Assembly (NCBI GenBank): GCA_038030265.1
Contig: CM075939.1
Span: 31,229,253-31,293,252 of the forward strand
Source: Corythucha ciliata
Taxonomy: Eukaryota; Arthropoda; Insecta; Hemiptera; Tingidae
Reading direction: 5' to 3'
DNA length: 64,000 nucleotides
This document shows, one piece after another, positions 1 through 11,352 of this stretch. Numbering within the stretch: the stretch's first letter is position 1; the number at the start of each line of letters is the position of its first letter. Below the pieces are notes generated by a model, which worked only from the letters and a program-made list of their open reading frames with translations, was not told where the DNA came from and did not search any database. The position numbers and the translations under genes are program-made.

Positions 1-402
1 CTTCCTACTTATAGCCTCTTTTCTCAAGCCCTTATTCATTTTCTTCAAACAAATGAATGAAATAGAAATATTGCTATGAAAAACATATTGCTTTTTTGCT
101 GGCATTTGTTAATTTTTTTGAATGATTTGAATGAAATGAAGTGAAATATGGCATCAATTACGAACCCTGAAAAATTACAAAATTGGCCTGAGGGTGGAAA
201 TGAATGGACTAATAATTATTATAAAACTTCAAGTTCGCAGTTCGACCATTGGACGTGATGGGCCAAGAATTAATTTTTTCTTGTTTCTTCTAGCTACACG
301 TGTGACTTCAAAATATTTTTTTCATAAAACATACGTCCCTAAAAAGTTGGCAAAAATTATGAGAGGCCATCTCATTAATTTTACACTTAAGGGGTCCATA
401 GA
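1..402. other. Gene-free AT-rich sequence
   Basis: I see no convincing exon, RNA gene or repeat boundary here. Short open frames are present but have no family resemblance and no consistent splice signals. Confidence 0.4.
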
Positions 403-562
403 CGTACGATAAATATTGCGCAATAAATTTGTACAATATTTCGTTTCCAGATGTTTAGAGATAAAAAAAAGGTTGTTCATTATATTGTGCAACCCATCAA
501 TACAACCCACAAACGTTCAATTTTATTGTACAACCCCTATTATTGCGCAATATTATTGTACG
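403..562. mobile_element. MITE with ~30-bp terminal inverted repeats
   Basis: About 160 bp. The left end (cgtacgataaatattgcgc) and the reverse complement of the right end (cgtacaataatattgcgc) match over roughly 30 bp with a few differences. There is no coding capacity, so this is a small non-autonomous DNA transposon of unassigned family. Confidence 0.5.
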
Positions 563-789
563 GGTATGGGCCGCTTTAAAAAACGGGAAATTACAAAGCG
601 ACTCATACATTTTCACGAAGAATACCATGAAAAGTGAAGAGAAAGTCGGAACAAGAATCGCACAGTTTGAAACCTAGAGCGCTCTCATTTTAAACTTTCC
701 ACTAAGCCCATAGCAATAATCCTGAATATTTTTCCCCAAAAAACCAAACATAATTATCTTCCCGAAAAACCGGTTTCCAAAAAGAAGGA
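563..789. other. Nothing recognised
   Basis: Low-complexity AT-rich DNA between a MITE and the first degenerate repeat array. Confidence 0.4.
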
Positions 790-1190
790 AAAATGGTCAT
801 TTGTCGCAAAGTCGCTTCAAGGCTAAAATTGAGATTAATCGTTCATTCACTTCTGAAATGGAAAAAAGCGCTCATTGATAACAACTAACATTCAGAAATC
901 GCAAATTCGCGGTTAAAATTAAGAAAACGCTAATTCGAGCTTTCTGCAGGATATTTTGTGGCTAACGCGGAAAACAATCGCTAATTCACGGCTGAAATTG
1001 TGAAAAACGCCTGTGTGCTCTTCTAGGGTCGAGTCCACGGCTAAATTGAAGAAAAAAGCTAATTCAACGCCAAAAAAATTAAAATTAAAATGCCGATTCA
1101 TAGCTAAAATTATGAAAATCACTAATTCGCGGATAAAATTGAGAAAAAGTGCTAACTCACAGCATTAATTTAGGAAAAACTTTTTGATTT
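790..1190. repeat. Degenerate short-period array, family A (reverse orientation)
   Basis: A loose tandem array with a period near 30-35 bp. Each unit resembles 'cgctaattcgcggctaaaat' followed by 'tgagaaaaa'. Units vary by substitutions and small indels. The same motif recurs at 1545-1670, 17460-18000, 19730-19990 (opposite strand), 41745-41850, 50820-52090, 52940-54180 and 54390-54620. No open frame runs through it. Confidence 0.6.
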
Positions 1191-1368
1191 TGCCTGCAAT
1201 GAGAAAGTAACATAAAAAATAAAAATCGCTGGAGAATTTTTTTTTTTTTTCTAAAGAAAATGACTAAATATTACCAGGAATTGAATATTAGAGCGTAAAT
1301 GATTGATTTCGATTTATAGCGAAATAATAAAACTTGCCATTTTTTTTTGTTACCTTAAACGGCCGGTC

Positions 1369-1533
1369 TGTGAGCACGCTGCCAATTGTGCTGGTGGACT
1401 GGTAATCCAGAGGTTGCGGGTTCAAATCCCGCCGGGGAGCCATTTTTTCTCGAAACCCGAATCGTGTTGGGCTATGCCCTTCCATCGTCGTCCGGATAAC
1501 ATCAGTATAATTAATTTATCTACCTAGCCTGTG
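1369..1533 (+). mobile_element. tRNA-derived SINE, copy 1
   Basis: It has a tRNA-like head with an anticodon arm reading ctggactggtaatccag-like (anticodon GGT by position), a T arm with box B ggttcaaatcc, then a body beginning 'gccattttttctcgaaac' and ending in an AATTA-rich tail. The D arm is eroded compared with the copy at 11178. A family-A remnant follows at 1545-1670. Confidence 0.65.
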
Positions 1534-1544
1534 TCTAAATGCTA

Positions 1545-1670
1545 ATGCAGACACGCTAATTTGCGGGCCTGGGGCAATTACGCGGCTAAAAGTTTTAAAA
1601 ATGCTGATATTATTGGCTAACATTGCGAAACAGCGCTCATTCGTGGCTAAAATTGAGAAAATGTGTCAAT
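1545..1670. repeat. Family A array remnant
   Basis: Three to four degenerate units containing 'gctaatttgcggg', 'cgcggctaaaag' and 'cgtggctaaaattgagaaaa', in the same orientation as the array at 790-1190. Confidence 0.5.
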
Positions 1671-2040
1671 TCGTCGGGAGGAGCAGGAGAAAAACAGAAC
1701 ACAATTTGTGTTCTGAACAAGGGAAAAAGGCTTCAAAGATTATTTCAGCTGAAATCAGGGGTCACAAATGCATAGGATGTACATTGCACCCCTTGTACCC
1801 CTCCGTTTTTACGCCACTGCTGAAGAAGTCTCAGTGCTACATAAGGTCATAGCAATTAGAGAACCACAATCTCTGGGCATTTATCCTAATAACTCGAGAA
1901 AAAAAGTCAATCCAACTACGGATAGACATAAAAAGTAAGCAACTTACTGCGTGAACGCTTGCAAAGACATTATTTTCTTTTTTCTTAAGATTATGATGTC
2001 GCCATACGAGGAGGATAGGGCCATTAGGCTGTGAAACTAA
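1671..2040. other. Nothing recognised
   Basis: No gene, RNA or repeat boundary that I can support. Confidence 0.4.
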
Positions 2041-2305
2041 AGTACGCGACACGAAATAAGGCGGGTGTGAGTCATCGGCTCTCCCATGCCCTGTTGCCAC
2101 TCCGTGCGTTGTGGTTGGTGATGTGGGGTGGGGTTTTACGAACGCTCACCGGCTCACAGCTCTCCAAAGTGACAACGATGGGAGCGCAACGTTGCCAGCT
2201 ATGGGTGTGGACTTGAGCTTTTCATCGCATCTTTGGGACTATAATGTGCAACGTTGGTTTTTTAGTCGACCAGTCACACCCGCCTTATTTCGTGTCGCGT
2301 ACTAT
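2041..2305. mobile_element. MITE with 30-bp terminal inverted repeats
   Basis: The left end (agtacgcgacacgaaataag, continuing ggcgggtgtga) is the exact reverse complement of the right end over about 30 bp. Length is ~265 bp with a GC-rich core and no ORF of its own. It sits directly upstream of a broken gag. Confidence 0.65.
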
Positions 2306-2439
2306 AGATGTTTCCTGGCAGAATATTCGTGATACTACAAGTTGCAAGTGTACAAATTAACAGCTGTGGCGACAGGAGGTGGAGAATGCCACGTCGCAGG
2401 CAGTCTCAACTTGAAGATTTTGGAGACAGTGGGCGAGAA

Positions 2440-2925
2440 ATCCAATAGATGCCACATAAGTATTCCCCTAGAGAAGTATGATCCAGCGAGCGAGTCTTGG
2501 GAGTTTTTCGTAGCGAGACTGGATAACTATTTCTCTTTGACTGGAGTTCACGATGAATTTACTAAAAAGAAGCAACTCCTAATTCATCATACTATGGGAA
2601 TAAGGGTATTACAGAAACTATGTCTTAAAATAAGTCCTGACGAATCGAAAGAAAAGTCGTATGAAGATTTTTGCAGACCTCGAGGAGCAACGTCGAAACA
2701 TTATCGCCGAACAACACAAGTTTTCGCGACGTACTGAGCATGAAGGTGAATCCGTTACTAGCTTTTTGCAGGATTTAAAAACACTAGCAAAAAGATGTAG
2801 TTTCAAGTGTGAACATTTTGTCTAAAATCCACACAAAACACTCATGTTAGACAACAGTTCGTTTCAGGTCTGAAAAATGTTGACGTTGTCAACTTGAGTC
2901 AACGTGAGTTGTCTCTTTCAAAAGG
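2440..2925 (+). pseudogene. Ty3/gypsy-type retrotransposon gag remnant
   Basis: Translated fragments contain the usual gag order: 'LEKYDPASESWEFFVARLDN', then '...KSYED', then (after a frame change near 2668-2676) 'EEQRRNIIAEQHKFSRRTEH', 'GESVTSFLQDLKTLAKRCSF' and, past a stop, 'QQFVSGLKNVDVVNLSQREL'. This layout (FDP..SW, KKA.LL, SYEEL, F..R.Q..GESV..F...L..LA..C.F, RD.FV.GL) is typical of chromovirus/gypsy capsid regions as I know them. At least one frameshift and one in-frame stop show it is dead. No zinc knuckle, protease or RT follows; a family-B repeat array begins immediately after. Confidence 0.6.
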
Positions 2926-3080
2926 CAATTTCGTGAGATTCCCTCATTCAAAATCCAAATTCGCAGGGTCTTCAAACACCAAATTTGTATAATTTGGCCC
3001 TTTAAACCCCAGCCAGATTCCCTTCTTTAAAATCATTTCGGGGTTTGGGTCACTTTTGAGAACCAATGTCAAGGACTTGG
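2925..3080. repeat. Degenerate short-period array, family B (forward)
   Basis: Units of about 30-35 bp resembling 'caatttcgcgggtttggctc' plus 'tttcaaaaac', degenerate. The same family occurs at 7590-8300, 27540-29340 and, on the opposite strand, 30030-30420, 39060-39920, 40240-40760 and 41170-41710. Confidence 0.5.
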
Positions 3081-3106
3081 CTGTTTCTGAAGGTCAATAC
3101 AGACTA

Positions 3107-3315
3107 CTCGGACGTGACGTGGGAACACGCGTTCCCACGTGTGATACAAAATTCTATAAAAGGCTTTTATTTGTTTACGTTCACATTGCTCTGACGAGCA
3201 TCATCCCACGTGTTCCCACGACACGTCCGGGCAATGTGAACATAAACAAACAAAATCCTTTTCTGGAATTTTGTATCACACGTGGGACTGTGTGTTCCCA
3301 CCAGCGTGTCACGCC
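3107..3315. mobile_element. Small foldback element with nested palindromes
   Basis: Two arms of about 85-95 bp are inverted relative to each other: both contain gtgatacaaaattc and the tract of gttcacattg/caatgtgaac. The outer part carries a perfect 16-bp palindrome around gggaacacgcgttccc. No coding capacity. It is a MITE-like hairpin of unassigned family. Confidence 0.6.
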
Positions 3316-6300
3316 CGAATAGCCTGAATCGACCTTAATGTAAACTGGTGGTTTTGGCTAGTGATTTTATGGGTGAATTTCACCACCTGGAGTTTGGTTG
3401 GAGTTTCCAAACTCTAACATTGTTTACATAAATTATGACGCATTTCTTTCGTTAATTCTTGGTTAACGTAACTCTAACTTTAACTCTAGCTGGTGAAATC
3501 TATCATAAGTCTAGGAGAAAATAACAATAATAATAATAAATTGCGGCGTTCAGTCAAGTAAACCAATTTCACATTTGGCGCCATCAAAGTGATTCTTGCG
3601 ATTTTTCACAATTCAAAAGTCTGTTTTCGTGAGGTTGAATTCTTCAATGAAACCAAATTAACTAATCTGATTTAACCCTGTAATAAAACGTAATCAATAT
3701 CGTAAGAACTGTCCAATTAACTCTTAAATAGTGGCAGAGTAGTTAGTAGTTCATGCGAGCTGTTTATTGTAATTTTACGTAATCAACCATCTTTATAGCA
3801 ATAAAAAATAAATAGAAATCTGGGTAATATCCTCACGCTCTTGTGAGCGATTTACGTATTCAAACAGTATGCGATTAATTAATCGTTCCGGAATGACTCC
3901 CTTGAAAACTCTTTAGACTTTAGAGTGCTGTTGTGATGTACCTACCTCGCGAATGAATTTATTAGTTTACACAAATGAGCATCACGCTCGGATTCAGCCG
4001 TAATTTTATAGGGCGTGTAAAGCACGAGATTTCCCTAACTACACAATTTTATTACGGTCAGTCAATTTTTTTTTTTGTTGAAAAGACACATTCATTAGCG
4101 ATGTGCATAATGAATGAAGAAACACTTTCTTTTTTTCACACTTTTGCTAACCCGCACTCCAGCTTTCAAATTTCGTCTAAAATAGACGCAAAAACTGCTC
4201 ATCAGGGCCTTTCCTTGCCTTGTAATTCGTCTTTCTAGAAAAGGGCGTACAAGGCAATAATAGCAGTCGTTAAAACAGTGCGTGACAATAAGGAACCGTC
4301 CAATTTACTCTCCGAAACTCTCACTTTGTGTCCTTTTTTTTTCTTTTTCGCTTGTGTAGGGAAAGGATTTTTGTTTTGTGGAGCCTCATCAATGTGTTTT
4401 TTGGTGCTGGGGAACCTTTGGGAGGGGAGCCATCCATCGTATAGTAAGAACTATATAGCCTTATGAATCTCCTCAACATCAGGAAAGTTCGATTCCCACG
4501 ACACTTCCCGCCCCCCTCTTCACTAACCTGTGGCATAGCTGTGAAAATAAAAAAGAATCGGTACTAACGTGTAATTATCATTGCCTTCAACATCACAAAA
4601 TGGTCCTCCGGCCAGTAAGCACAAGATGAAAGAAACGGAAGACAGCAAATGGGTGTCCAATCCAAAAAAAATGGTCATTGTCTTCCGAGGAAGCCATTAC
4701 AGTCTGAAATAAGAAAAAAAAGAAAATGAAAACAAAGCAAGTGCTGTTTTCTTAAATGTACGTTCTCATACAAAACAACAATTTTTTATTTACTTAATGG
4801 AATACTCGTGTAGGGTCGGGGTAAAATTAGAGCAAGCTTTTGTTGTTATATGGGTGCTCTTCCTCCTATACTTAAATCGCCAAAATCGTGATTTCACTTG
4901 TATGCATCCTTCTAATTTCGTGAAAGAAACTTCGAGCAAAGGGTCAAAGGTCACATCTCTCATTCCCCACAAGAATTGTGTCGAAAAGGGGAAAGCAAAA
5001 AAGTTATGGTAATTTGATTCTTGGGGATTGATGGATTTAGTATAAAGCGTACACGACTGTAGGGAACAATCTCTTCAACTATGAAAACAAACAGAAGTAA
5101 AATGTTAAGATGTTTATTTCATGAAAACTAATCGACTTGTCATTTTATACGAACTAAGATGGAAATCAATGAAGAGGAGAGGCCATTAAACGACTCTTAG
5201 GATGATATCAAATTATGTACTGATGCATGCAAAACAAGGATGAACACGTAATCCTGACTAACTTTACCGCAGGTCACAAGTAGCAGATGAGGGCCATAAC
5301 TAAAGTTTTGTTTCCTACCCCTTAGTAATAAATTATTTACCTTAAATTAATTCGAAGGGCACCCAAATTATTTTCATTTATATTTTCACTTTATTATCAA
5401 GCAAGACTCACATTGCATATACACTCGTGAACACTCTATATTCGTGAGTGACGGACGCCGAGTGGTTTGGTGCGATTTTTTTTCCTTTCCTTTTTTTCTA
5501 ATCAGCACAAGGCGTCCCTCTTTTTTTTATTTTATGCATCCCTACCCTTCAACGTTCACAGTGCCGCACGTCGTTGGGTATACACGTAAAGTTTAAAGGG
5601 GTACACCTCAATCGAAGTTCTCTTCGTTCCCGGCGTTCCCTTTCATTGATGGTAGTAGACGAGTAGACATTATGAGAAATCCTTTTATGAGACGTCGAGG
5701 AATTCCTAGCTTACGAATGATAAATAAGGAAACTGGATTTCAATTGTATTGGACGAAGTTTCGATATTCTCCTTGTTAGGTACACCCGGAGGAATGGTGC
5801 TGAGGCCATCGTTAAAATCGCGGTAATTGTAATTTATTACCGAACGCTTAAGTCTAAGGACGGTGTTGCAAATAAAATAAATAAGTATGCAAGCAATAAT
5901 AAAAGTGCACGAAGAGCCCGAAAGTGCAATGAAATTGAAAATTTACAGTATGAGTCCTATATGCACGTCGAACGGTCGTTATCTGACGAGGCCGCTACAA
6001 GTAAGGCGAAGTCATTTTCAGAAATGAACAGGGCCGAGTGGCTCTGCCGCGCCGCGGGGTTCGAATTAAATGGAATCAAACGAAATGGAAAGTGGAATGA
6101 AGAATAAACTTTCTTGCACACAAATTTTTGATGAATTTTTACTTCGTGCGATCTATTCGGCTGTGTGCTACTGATAGAACACTTGTCCAGTTCTTGAACT
6201 GTCAGTCCCGCAATCGTCTGCAATAATGCGTCAACTATAATTTCCCCGTTCCCATAATTACCCCAATATTTGGCTCAGTGTTGAGCGTGACCATTTTTTT

Positions 6301-7589
6301 ATCTACATCGATTTCTTGGAAAGGTGCCACTGTAATTCATCTCACGATCAGTGGTTGTATAGTACATGAGAGTTCGAGGGAGAACATAGCTGCTCTAATG
6401 GAAACAACAGAGTATCTTATATACTTATTTCATAAATATTAAATCAGTGTAGGCATCTTATAAACTTTTGATGGACGTCTACTACCGTAGATGGCAAGTA
6501 AAGGGTGTTTGAATGACCGTGTTTAGCACAGTCCGCACCGTTCCCGGCAGTACACCCATTGGCTATAATACGCTTATGCGGTAATTGTTCAGGGATGCCC
6601 GAGAGGGAACTCAGGGGTACCAACATTTCTCATTCTTCATTCGTTTTCGTTTTTTTATTATTTCATTCATTCTTTAAGTGGTCTACCGAGAAGGCTGTGT
6701 GCGGCCTGTTACCATTTTAGGATTTATAGTATTTACCCTCCAGCCACCACTTGGTGTTTTGCTACTATTTAGAATATTTTGCTATTAAAACTTAAAATTA
6801 ATTAAACTATCAGTTTTCAGCAGAAGCCAAGTATTTTCATCGGTCCAACGAAACGAAATAAGTGGCGTCTCCGGACACACCGTTAAAATGTTCTGCCTCT
6901 TCTGTAATTGAGCTCCAGAGAAGGACAGAAATGGTGTCACGTCAATTATGAATTAATAACTTAAAGCCAAGTGGCATTTTGACTGTCTTGCTTGTTGAAA
7001 GCATTGGCTTCGTATTGGACACTATCCAATCCATCAATGGCACTTTTCTGGAAGTATGTGTTGCTCCTGTGGGTTCTTAGACCAAACAGCAGGACTCGAC
7101 GTCTTCACGTTCTACGTACTCATGTGTTGTGCCTTTTCTAAGGCCCATTTAACATTTCAGAGGTGCGAATGAGTTTAAATTATCGCAAATTTATTGACAT
7201 TCACAAACGTAGCTATAGAAGATTATCAAACAGTACAGTGCATGCATGCGGTTTAGGACTGACGGGGCGGAAAATTGTACAAGTACCAACGACTCTGGAC
7301 GTCGAAAACCATTCTCCACAACCCCCCACCCACCCCGGGCTGGATTACGGCTGTGCCTGGCTCTAAGGTAGTAGGGTGGGAGACTACAAAAAAAATGTTT
7401 TTTCTCTTCACCCACAAAACAAACTTCCGATTGTACATAACAACTTTCCTCGCGTCCCACGTTTCTGGAATGAGTGGGTAATTGAAAATATCAGTTACAC
7501 ATCCAATCGAAGAACAAGACAGCGACTTCACACACCAATATGTCTACTCGTAACTGAAAAAAACATGGAAATTCGGTCCCTGAATCTAG
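3316..7589. other. 4.3 kb without a recognised gene
   Basis: Open frames here are short and none gives a recognisable protein or a consistent set of splice sites. A short AAT microsatellite lies near 3525-3540. A weak inverted-repeat unit may lie at 3340-3500 (ends with caccacctgga / ctagctggtg). Otherwise the sequence looks like decayed intergenic DNA. Confidence 0.4.
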
Positions 7590-8300
7590 TTTACCCCCGC
7601 TTATGGGTCGTCGGATTCCAGGGATTTTTGCCCGTTCAAAAATTGAATTTCGTGGGATTGGCACTTTAAAACCCCAATGTCCCAGATTGTGCTCATCCAG
7701 AACCAAAATTGGGGATTTACACTTTATCAAAGTCTAGACTTTGCTGCAGCTCCTTCTAAAATCAATCTTGCAGGTTTGGTCAGGAAAACTAATTTGGCTC
7801 TTTCAAAACTCAATTTTGTGAATACGTCCCGTTCAAGTACCATAGTGATTGATACTCCAAACTACAACCAAATTTCGTGGGATTGGCTCGTTCAAACCTG
7901 AATTTCGCACTATTCAAAAAAATCAAATTCGCAGGTTCCGTTAGTTGGAAAAACAAAGTTAGCTCATTCCAAAGCCAAGTAGACATTTTGGCTCTTTCTA
8001 GCCACGGATTTTTGCTCTTGCATAACCGATTGTCTTGGAAATGGTTCCATTGAATCACAATTCCACGGATTTTAGTAATTTCAAACAGTGATTTCGGGTA
8101 TGGCGCTCTTACAAAAACGACTTTTGTGGCTTATAGCTATTTCTTAAATCAGTTCCGGACGCTTGGCTAGTTCCTATACAACCTAATTCGCAGATTTGGC
8201 TCTACTAAAAACTAAAATTTCGCCATTTTTTATGTTACTTCCTCCAATTTTGTGGATCCACAATCCATTAGATTCGTCCAAAACCTAATTTCTCGGATTT
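7590..8300. repeat. Family B degenerate array (forward)
   Basis: About twenty degenerate units such as 'aatttcgtgggattggctcg' followed by 'ttcaaacc', spaced near 30-36 bp. The array ends at a MITE boundary near 8302. Confidence 0.6.
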
Positions 8301-8301
8301 A

Positions 8302-8441
8302 GGCCCGGGTCGATAACATGGGTTTAAAGTTCCGCTTAACACTAAGCGAGCTTAAACCCCAATCAGAAATGACTATTTTGAGTACAAAATAGTTTAAACC
8401 CTTAACAACGCTGAACTTAAACGGACATTGTCGACCTAAGT
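8302..8441. mobile_element. MITE with ~28-bp terminal inverted repeats
   Basis: The left end (gggtcgataacatgggttta) and the reverse complement of the right end (ggtcgacaatgtccgtttaa) are imperfect copies. About 140 bp, non-coding. Confidence 0.5.
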
Positions 8442-8471
8442 GAGTGACTTTATTTATCGACCAGCGGTGTG

Positions 8472-8669
8472 TCACGGATTACTAGTTATTGGGATGTGGT
8501 CAGAGAGAGAAAAAGTAGACGACGGTCAAGCTTTCGATTCATTCAAAATCATCCTCAGGACCTATAATATTTGTACTAGGTCCTGAGGATGATTTTAAAT
8601 AAATCGAAAGTTTGACCGTAGTCTACTTTTTCTCTGTCTGACCACATCCCGATGACTGATAATCCGTGA
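8472..8669. repeat. Long hairpin carrying a hammerhead-like motif in both arms
   Basis: Two ~92-bp arms are inverted around a short loop (about 8563-8576). The right arm, read on +, contains GGTC-CTGAGGA (8579-8589), a potential stem II (gattt/aaatc), GAAA (8606-8609) and TTT-GACC (8611-8617). This is the same order as the hammerhead motif in the PLE pLTRs at 58 kb, including the extra T after the CTGANGA box. The left arm carries the same motif on the minus strand. I infer two head-to-head PLE pLTR fragments. Confidence 0.45.
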
Positions 8670-8732
8670 TTGTCGACCTAACCCTCAGCCACTTTCGAAA
8701 CGAAATTTCACGGGGGCTCCCATTAGTGGCGG

Positions 8733-10675
8733 ATATACAGGGTGTTCATAAATTACCTCGACAGAGAAAGTATGGTGATAGTACACCTCATTTGTGATCG
8801 AAATCACTATTTGAGGTTTTTTGGAATTCCTCTTGGTTTTCGAGATATCGTCATTTTCGTGACCCTCCGTTTTTTTACGATAAGTGACTAGTACGACCTC
8901 ATCAACAGGTGCTAGACTAAAAGTAAGTAGCTCATTGAAAAGAGCATACAATTTCCTTCAATATTGGTCCTCAACTCAATAAAATCATATCAAGGCCCTG
9001 GCCGTTAGGGCATTAGAATCGGAAAGAAACACGTTTTTCGCATTTCTGCCCAATTTTCGTCACCGATTTACATCATTTCGTCAGAGGAAAATATTTTTTT
9101 GCATTCATAAGGAAAACTTCCTCATAATGTCAGCTTTTCAATGACATGCCATTGTTACCAGTTTTCACCACCTATCGAAGAGTTATGAGTACTAAACGAT
9201 ACCAAAACTGAAAAATAACCCGCAAAGAGGACCTATTGAATGAGGTGAATCCACATTATAATTACCTGTTTCCAACGGGTTAGACCAACTTAATGCAGGC
9301 AGTTAGCTAAATCTAACGCTAATTTACATTTTTCTGTAGAAAAGGGGTGGGGGTGAAGTTTAAAATATCGTTAGTGCCTTCAAGTTCACGCTTTAATAAC
9401 TAGAAAAGTTACATTTTCGAACATTCTTGAAAATAATTTGGGACGAGAGATGAGCTGGACAATCGTATTCGATAATCACGCGAGGAAAACTGGGGATATA
9501 ACGCAGTTAGGTGGAGGGCCGGTTTTGCATTCATCGACATGCAGGGAGGACACTTTGAACAATCCTAATTTTGTTTTATTATGTATCAGCAATAATTTAA
9601 AAAATTATGGATTTAATATTTTATTCCTTAAATTTTTATAATTTTATTCCTTTAATTTTTTATTATTTAATTATTTTCAAGAACGTTCGAAAATGTAACT
9701 TTTCTAGTTATTAAAGCGTGAACTTGAAGGCACTAACGATATTTTAAACTTCACCCCCACCTCTTTTCTGCACAAAAATGTAAATTAGCGTTAGATTTAG
9801 CTAACTGCCTGCATTAAGTTTGTCTAACCCGTTGGAAACAGGAAATTATAATCTGGATTCACCTCATTCAATAGGTCCTCTTTGCGGGTTATTTTTCAGT
9901 TTTGGTATCGTTTAGTGCTCATAACTCTTCGATAGGTGGTGAAAACTGGTAACAATGGCATGTCATTGGAAAGCTGACATTATGAGGAAGTTTTCCTTAT
10001 GAATGCAAAAAAATATTTTCCTCTGACGAAACGATGTAAATCGGTGACGAAAATTGGGCAGAAATGCGAAAAACGTGTTTCTTTCCGATATCTAATGCCC
10101 TAACGGCTAGGGGTGTAATGGATACAATGCTCGCTTCACAACCCAACGGGCCTGGGTTCGAATCCAGCCATTGCCCATTACACTATAAGGCTGCGGCGAG
10201 CTGTGACACGGCACACCTGACTTCGTGTGGACGTTCCCGGCGATGTGCGTTCAACAAACCGCGCACCGACCGAAACGCCCGCGTAGTACGGGTGTGAAGT
10301 GCACAGTTAGATCTGGGTATGGCGTAGGAGCCCAAGTGAGGCTTAGGCGCCTGCCGGGTTCAAAGCCCGGCGCCCCCGACAAAAAAAAAAAAAAAAAAGG
10401 GCCTTGATATGATTTTATTGAGTTGAGGACCAATATTGAAGGAAATTGTATGCTCTTTTCAATGAGCTACTTACTTTTAGTCTAGCACCTGTTGATGAGG
10501 TCGTACTAGTCACTTATCGTAAAAAAACGGAGGGTCACGAAAAAAACACGAAATTAACGATATCTCGAAAACTAAGAGGAATTACAAAAAACCTCAAATA
10601 GTGATTTCGATCACAAATGAGGTGTACTATCACCATACTTTCTCTGTCGAGGTAATTTATGAACACCCTGTATAT
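8733..10675. mobile_element. Large foldback DNA transposon (TIR atatacagggtgttc)
   Basis: The arms are 8733-9438 (~706 bp) and 9669-10675, nearly perfect inverted copies around a ~230-bp centre. The termini read atacagggtgttcataaatt and its complement, of the CAGGGTGT type seen in some arthropod mariner-like and MITE families; a TA target duplication is likely. The right arm is lengthened by a SINE at 10111-10398. No transposase is encoded. A solo end of the same type occurs at 38843-38855. Confidence 0.7.
10111..10398 (+). mobile_element. tRNA-derived (apparently dimeric) SINE with poly-A tail
   Basis: It begins ggggtgtaatggatacaatg and has a first box B (gggttcgaatcc). A second tRNA-like T arm follows (gccgggttcaaagcccggc), and an 18-A tail ends at 10398. 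It interrupts the right arm of the foldback element: comparison with the intact left arm (acggccagggccttg) places the insertion at the 'aggg' of that arm. The two T-arm-like blocks suggest a dimeric SINE. It is distinct from the SINE family at 1369, 10936 and 11178. Confidence 0.65.
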
Positions 10676-10711
10676 ACAAGAATCGGGAGGAAATCTCTTT
10701 GAGGACCCCTG

Positions 10712-10823
10712 GGGCCGTATTCATAGACAGAGTGTCTTGAAACAGATGATATACCTTTTAACAGGCTTCTCTTACAGATCTTAATTTAACGTTTCGCTTA
10801 TGTTCGTTTCTGAATACAGCCCT
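10712..10823. mobile_element. MITE with ggggccgtattcatag ends
   Basis: About 112 bp with inverted ends (ggggccgtattcatagac; complement gaatacagccc). A second member lies at 42560-42696. Non-coding. Confidence 0.5.
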
Positions 10824-10935
10824 TATAGGGTTTCTTCCTGGTGAAGAAGTGGGGAACGGAAGTCATCGGGATAAACTGTATCGTGATTCTGTTAGAATGC
10901 GATTTCGGTATTACATTCGAGAATCGGGTTGTACG

Positions 10936-11031
10936 AGTTTTTTTTTTTTCTCGAAACTCCAATTGTGTTGGGCTATGCCCTTCCATCGTCGTCCGGATAA
11001 CATCAGTTTAATTAATTTATTAATTAAAAAT
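10936..11031 (+). mobile_element. 5'-truncated SINE, copy 2 (body only)
   Basis: It has the same body as copies 1 and 3, starting in the T-tract before ctcgaaactccaattgtg and ending ttaattaatttattaatt, but lacks the tRNA head. It is only ~150 bp upstream of copy 3. Confidence 0.6.
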
Positions 11032-11177
11032 ACCGGCGACAGAAATATTCGATATTTCCATCTCAAAACATCTAGATAAGATAAATTTCGGCGTGGTTTA
11101 CCGATCAGAAGAAACGCCTAGAGTTTCGAGAAACAATGGACCTGGGTGGGGTTCGGCTTAGCTTATCCCTCGGAGTA

Positions 11178-11352
11178 CGACTCCCAAAGGCGTCTCCAAG
11201 GCGCAATTGGCAGCGTGCTGGACTGGTAATCCAGAGGTTGCGGGTTCAAATCCCGCCGGGGAGCCATTTTTTCTCGAAACTCCAATTGTGTTGGGCTATG
11301 CCCTTCCATCGTCGTCCGGATAACATCAGTTTAATTAATTTATTAATTGTAC
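11178..11352 (+). mobile_element. tRNA-derived SINE, copy 3 (best preserved)
   Basis: The tRNA-like head has box A (ggcgcaattggc), an anticodon arm (ctgga-ctggtaa-tccag, anticodon GGT by position) and box B (ggttcaaatcc), with a T arm gcggg/cccgc. The shared body follows, ending in the AATTA-type tail. The acceptor 5' strand (ggcgtctcc) pairs only imperfectly with ggggagcc. I therefore call it a SINE rather than a working tRNA gene; the shared downstream body in three copies supports that. Confidence 0.65.

Noticed and set aside
11201..11265. A tRNA gene (anticodon GGT) at 11.2 kb
   Set aside because: The acceptor stem pairs poorly and the same downstream body follows the tRNA-like head in other copies, so it is better explained as a SINE.
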